Of a stretch of DNA of 9,274 nt, positions 7,821 through 9,274 are shown piece by piece. Made by a program: the position numbers and the translations under genes. The DNA is taken from NCBI GenBank assembly GCA_963808455.1, contig CAWEHT010000407.1:1-9274 (forward strand). Reading direction: 5' to 3'. A model generated the notes under the pieces. The model had not been told where the DNA came from and made no database searches. It saw nothing but the letters and a program-made list of their open reading frames with translations. Origin of the DNA: CAWEHT01 sp963808455. Its GTDB lineage: Bacteria; Chloroflexota; Anaerolineae; CG2-30-64-16. Each line of letters opens with the position of its first letter. The stretch's first letter is position 1.

Positions 7821-7914
7821 CAGTTCTTAGTTCGAGCATGGGGTGCCACACGAGGCAGGGATAGAGCAGCGCCAGGAACCATATGACCTGAGCGAGAAGG
7901 TATCGGGAATTCAT
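7786..7914 (-). CDS. Small hydrophobic peptide ORF, copy A
   Basis: A 42-codon ORF starting at ATG 7914. It begins with NSRYLLAQVIWFLALLYPC, long enough and hydrophobic enough for one membrane helix, then a basic tail (RRFSSRLRL) encoded within the terminator hairpin. Its ATG overlaps the stop of copy B as TGATG, suggesting coupled translation. The first 20 codons are in the 60-bp direct repeat; the single base difference from copy B is silent (TAC/TAT, Tyr). Function is unknown: leader peptide and small membrane toxin are both possible. It may not be translated. Confidence 0.35.
   Translation of the reverse strand: MNSRYLLAQVIWFLALLYPCLVWHPMLELRTEGRRFSSRLRL
7854..7913. repeat. 60-bp direct repeat, copy 1
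   Basis: This 60-bp unit matches positions 7949-8008 with one mismatch (g at 7900, a at 7995). The two copies are offset by 95 bp. It encodes the hydrophobic start of the small ORF copy A on the minus strand. Confidence 0.95.
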
Positions 7915-8009
7915 CAGGCCCGCCCCCCGCCCACGCGGCACCCACCCCGGCAGGGATAGAGCAGCGCCAGGAACCATATGACCTGAGCGAGAAGATATCG
8001 GGAATTCAC
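7914..8009 (-). CDS. Small hydrophobic peptide ORF, copy B
   Basis: A 31-codon ORF starting at GTG 8009 with TGGAGG about 7 nt upstream, the better initiation site of the two small ORFs. It shares the hydrophobic stretch NSRYLLAQVIWFLALLYPC with copy A, then diverges into a Gly/Arg-rich tail (RGGCRVGGGRA) and stops at TGA 7916-7914, overlapping the start of copy A. It is the first ORF of the transcript expected from the promoter at 8101-8128. Function is unknown. Confidence 0.4.
   Translation of the reverse strand: MNSRYLLAQVIWFLALLYPCRGGCRVGGGRA
7949..8008. repeat. 60-bp direct repeat, copy 2
   Basis: Second copy of the unit at 7854-7913, 59 of 60 bases identical. The 35 bp between the copies (7914-7948) is C-rich on the plus strand and encodes the tail of small ORF copy B on the minus strand. 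Confidence 0.95.
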
Positions 8010-8100
8010 GGGCGGACCTCCAGTGTCCACACCCCGATCAGCCGGCCTGGCTCAAGAGTGGCCGGAATGAGAGCCAAGTTACACTTCCATACGTGCCGTT

Positions 8101-8128
8101 AGTATATGCAAGAATCGCCCGCTGTCAA
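8101..8128 (-). promoter_or_regulatory. Near-consensus sigma70 promoter of the minus-strand operon
   Basis: On the minus strand TTGACA (perfect -35, plus-strand 8123-8128) is followed after 16 nt by TATACT (-10, plus-strand 8101-8106, five of six). Transcription would start near 8094, about 85 nt before the small ORF copy B and about 417 nt before the phosphoesterase. This is the strongest promoter-like site in the window, so downstream control such as the hairpin at 7774-7820 would make sense. Confidence 0.7.
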
Positions 8129-8141
8129 TCAGAGACTATAG

Positions 8142-8147
8142 TATAAT
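8142..8147 (+). promoter_or_regulatory. -10 element for the MoaD-like gene
   Basis: A perfect TATAAT lies 36 nt before the ATG at 8184. No good -35 box is found 16-18 nt upstream, where the sequence is GC-rich and close to the -35 box of the opposite promoter. The two promoters would be divergent and nearly overlapping, so RNA polymerase binding at one may hinder the other. Confidence 0.45.
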
Positions 8148-8183
8148 GGCACCCAGAGAGCGAGAGGGAGGGTGAACGGATCT

Positions 8184-8459
8184 ATGCGGGTGAGAGCATT
8201 TACCTCAGTGCGAGACCTCCTGGGTGCCGGCAGCCTGGAAATCGCGATCGGGGAGGGCACCCCGCTGCGCCTGGTCCTGCGCGAGCTAGCGGCGCAGCAC
8301 CCGGCCCTGGACGCCAAATTGTGGGATAGCAGCGAGAAGCCCACCGGACAGATCAGGCTCCTGCTGAACGGCCATGCCCTCGACACGACCAGCGGGTTCG
8401 ATACCCTGGTCGGCGATGCCGATACGTTGGGGCTGTTTGCGCCGCTCGGAGGCGGTTGA
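8184..8459 (+). CDS. MoaD/ThiS-like ubiquitin-fold sulfur carrier
   Basis: A 91-residue beta-grasp protein of the MoaD/ThiS family ending in LFAPLGGG, the free C-terminal Gly-Gly that is adenylated and converted to a thiocarboxylate to donate sulfur. The start strand MRVRAFTSVRDLL and the late LLNGHALD and DTLVGDADTLGLF segments fit the fold. I chose the ATG at 8184; GGGAGG is about 12 nt upstream, slightly far, and a GTG at 8172 would sit directly on that site and add four residues. It is transcribed divergently from the oxidoreductase operon. MoaD-like genes are common neighbours of tungsten oxidoreductase genes, so a role in making the pterin dithiolene is the natural reading (inference). 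No MoaE or MoeB is in the window. Confidence 0.85.
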   Translation: MRVRAFTSVRDLLGAGSLEIAIGEGTPLRLVLRELAAQHPALDAKLWDSSEKPTGQIRLLLNGHALDTTSGFDTLVGDADTLGLFAPLGGG

Positions 8460-8461
8460 AC

Positions 8462-8490
8462 GGCAGGGGCGGGGTCATCCCGCCCCTGCC
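8462..8490. terminator. Convergent hairpin between the MoaD-like and formate ligase genes
   Basis: GGCAGGGGCGGG (8462-8473) pairs perfectly with CCCGCCCCTGCC (8479-8490) around GTCAT. It fills the 40-bp gap between two converging genes, starting 3 nt after one stop and ending 10 nt before the other. It lacks a T-tract on either strand but would block read-through from both sides. Confidence 0.65.
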
Positions 8491-8499
8491 CGCCAGAGA

Positions 8500-9273
8500 T
8501 CAGAACAGACCGAGCACGCGGCCGCTCTCGATATCGAGGTCCACGTCATAGAAGACCGGGCGTATCGGCAGGCCGGGCATGGTCCGCATTTCACCGCATA
8601 GCGGATAGAGGAACCCTGCCCCCACGCTGGCCCGGATGTCGCGAACCGGGAACACGTAGCCCTGCGGCCGGCCCTTGACCGCCGCATCATGGCTCAGGCT
8701 CAAGTGCGTCTTGGCCATGCAGAGCGGCAGCTTGTCAAAGCCCAGCCGGGTATACAGCTCGATCTTCGCCTCGGCCTCCGGACTGTAGCTCACGCTGCCG
8801 GCGCCGTAGATATCGGTGGCGATCTTCTCGATCTTCTGCTTGATGGACCACTCGAGTGGATACAGGAAGTGGAAATCGCTCGGCTTCTGGCACGCCGCCA
8901 CTACGGCCTCAGCCAGCTTGACCGCCCCATCTCCCCCTTCGGCCCAATGGTTCGCCAGCACGGCATCCTCGGCCCCGGCCGCCACCGCCCGCTGCCGGAT
9001 CAGCTCCATCTCCGCAGGTGTGTCGTCCTTGAACTGGTTGATCGCGACCACCACAGGCACGCCGAAGCGCTTGATGTTCTCGATGTGCGCTTCCAGGTTG
9101 ACGATGCCGGCCGCCAGCAAAGGCAGGTTCTCGCTGGTGTACGCAAAGTCCAGCGGCTTGCCCGCCACCACCTTCGGCCCGCCGCCGTGCATCTTCAGCG
9201 CCCGCACGGTCGCCACCAGGACGACGACGTTCGGGACCAGCCCTGAATAGCGGCACTTGATATTGAAGAACTT
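8500..9273 (-). CDS. fhs: Formate-tetrahydrofolate ligase, C-terminal part (cut by window edge)
   Basis: The frame is open from the window edge to TGA at 8502-8500: 257 residues, a little under half of a usual protein of about 557. It would make 10-formyl-tetrahydrofolate from formate, tetrahydrofolate and ATP in the cytoplasm, feeding one-carbon metabolism or the methyl branch of the Wood-Ljungdahl pathway. Diagnostic stretches in order are KFFNIKCRYSGL at the edge, VATVRALKMHGG, NLEAHIENIKRFGVPVVVAI, KTHLSLSHD, then VRDIRASVGAGFLYPLCG with MRTMPGLP, and the terminal SGRVLGLF. The N-terminal part with the P-loop is outside the window, so the start and upstream context are not visible. It converges on the MoaD-like gene and does not belong to the oxidoreductase operon. 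Confidence 0.95.
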   Translation of the reverse strand, partial: KFFNIKCRYSGLVPNVVVLVATVRALKMHGGGPKVVAGKPLDFAYTSENLPLLAAGIVNLEAHIENIKRFGVPVVVAINQFKDDTPAEMELIRQRAVAAGAEDAVLANHWAEGGDGAVKLAEAVVAACQKPSDFHFLYPLEWSIKQKIEKIATDIYGAGSVSYSPEAEAKIELYTRLGFDKLPLCMAKTHLSLSHDAAVKGRPQGYVFPVRDIRASVGAGFLYPLCGEMRTMPGLPIRPVFYDVDLDIESGRVLGLF

Positions 9274-9274
9274 C

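Noticed and set aside
7854..8008. The 60-bp repeats as a CRISPR array or insertion-sequence ends
   Set aside because: Only two direct copies, a 35-bp C-rich spacer, repeat too long for CRISPR, no cas or transposase gene, and the repeat is coding-like.
8689..9250. Plus-strand ORFs at 8689-9246 and 8816-9250
   Set aside because: They are antisense to the clearly recognised formate-tetrahydrofolate ligase.

Overview
The window is GC-rich, compactly organised bacterial DNA. The gene content points to an anaerobe: a tungsten/molybdopterin aldehyde oxidoreductase-type enzyme, an iron-containing alcohol dehydrogenase, formate-tetrahydrofolate ligase and a secreted von Willebrand A protein. Protein style and GC content suggest Chloroflexota, perhaps Anaerolineae. 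That placement is an impression, not a demonstrated assignment.

Layout from left to right. (1) Positions 1-455, minus strand: N-terminal part of a secreted VWA-domain protein, cut by the window edge, with a good promoter at 621-649 and a structured leader of about 160 nt. (2) A hairpin at 701-743 closes a minus-strand operon that fills most of the window. In transcription order the operon holds a metallophosphoesterase (7677-6736), an APC-superfamily permease (6629-4762), a nucleotidyltransferase-fold protein (4677-3922), an iron-dependent alcohol dehydrogenase (3857-2685) and an aldehyde ferredoxin oxidoreductase family protein (2672-772). (3) Positions 7678-8183 form a leader and divergent promoter region. 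It has a near-consensus minus-strand promoter (TTGACA, 16 nt, TATACT), two tandem copies of a 60-bp unit that each start a small hydrophobic ORF, and a perfect 15-bp hairpin that overlaps the stop of the second small ORF before the first large gene. (4) On the plus strand, a MoaD/ThiS-like sulfur carrier (8184-8459). (5) Convergent to it on the minus strand, the C-terminal part of formate-tetrahydrofolate ligase (8500-9273), with a shared 12-bp hairpin between the two.

How the genes may work together (inference): the oxidoreductase and the alcohol dehydrogenase could interconvert carboxylate, aldehyde and alcohol of one substrate brought in by the permease. The MoaD-like protein could supply sulfur for the pterin cofactor. 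The phosphoesterase and the nucleotidyltransferase-like protein have no obvious place in this chemistry.

Two points deserve attention. Two operon genes are frameshifted as written, both inside simple-sequence tracts: the permease at a run of six G seven codons after its start, in a G GGG GGA arrangement, and the oxidoreductase at a (GC)4 tract. The duplicated small ORFs followed by a terminator-like hairpin look like either an attenuation leader or a small membrane-peptide locus.
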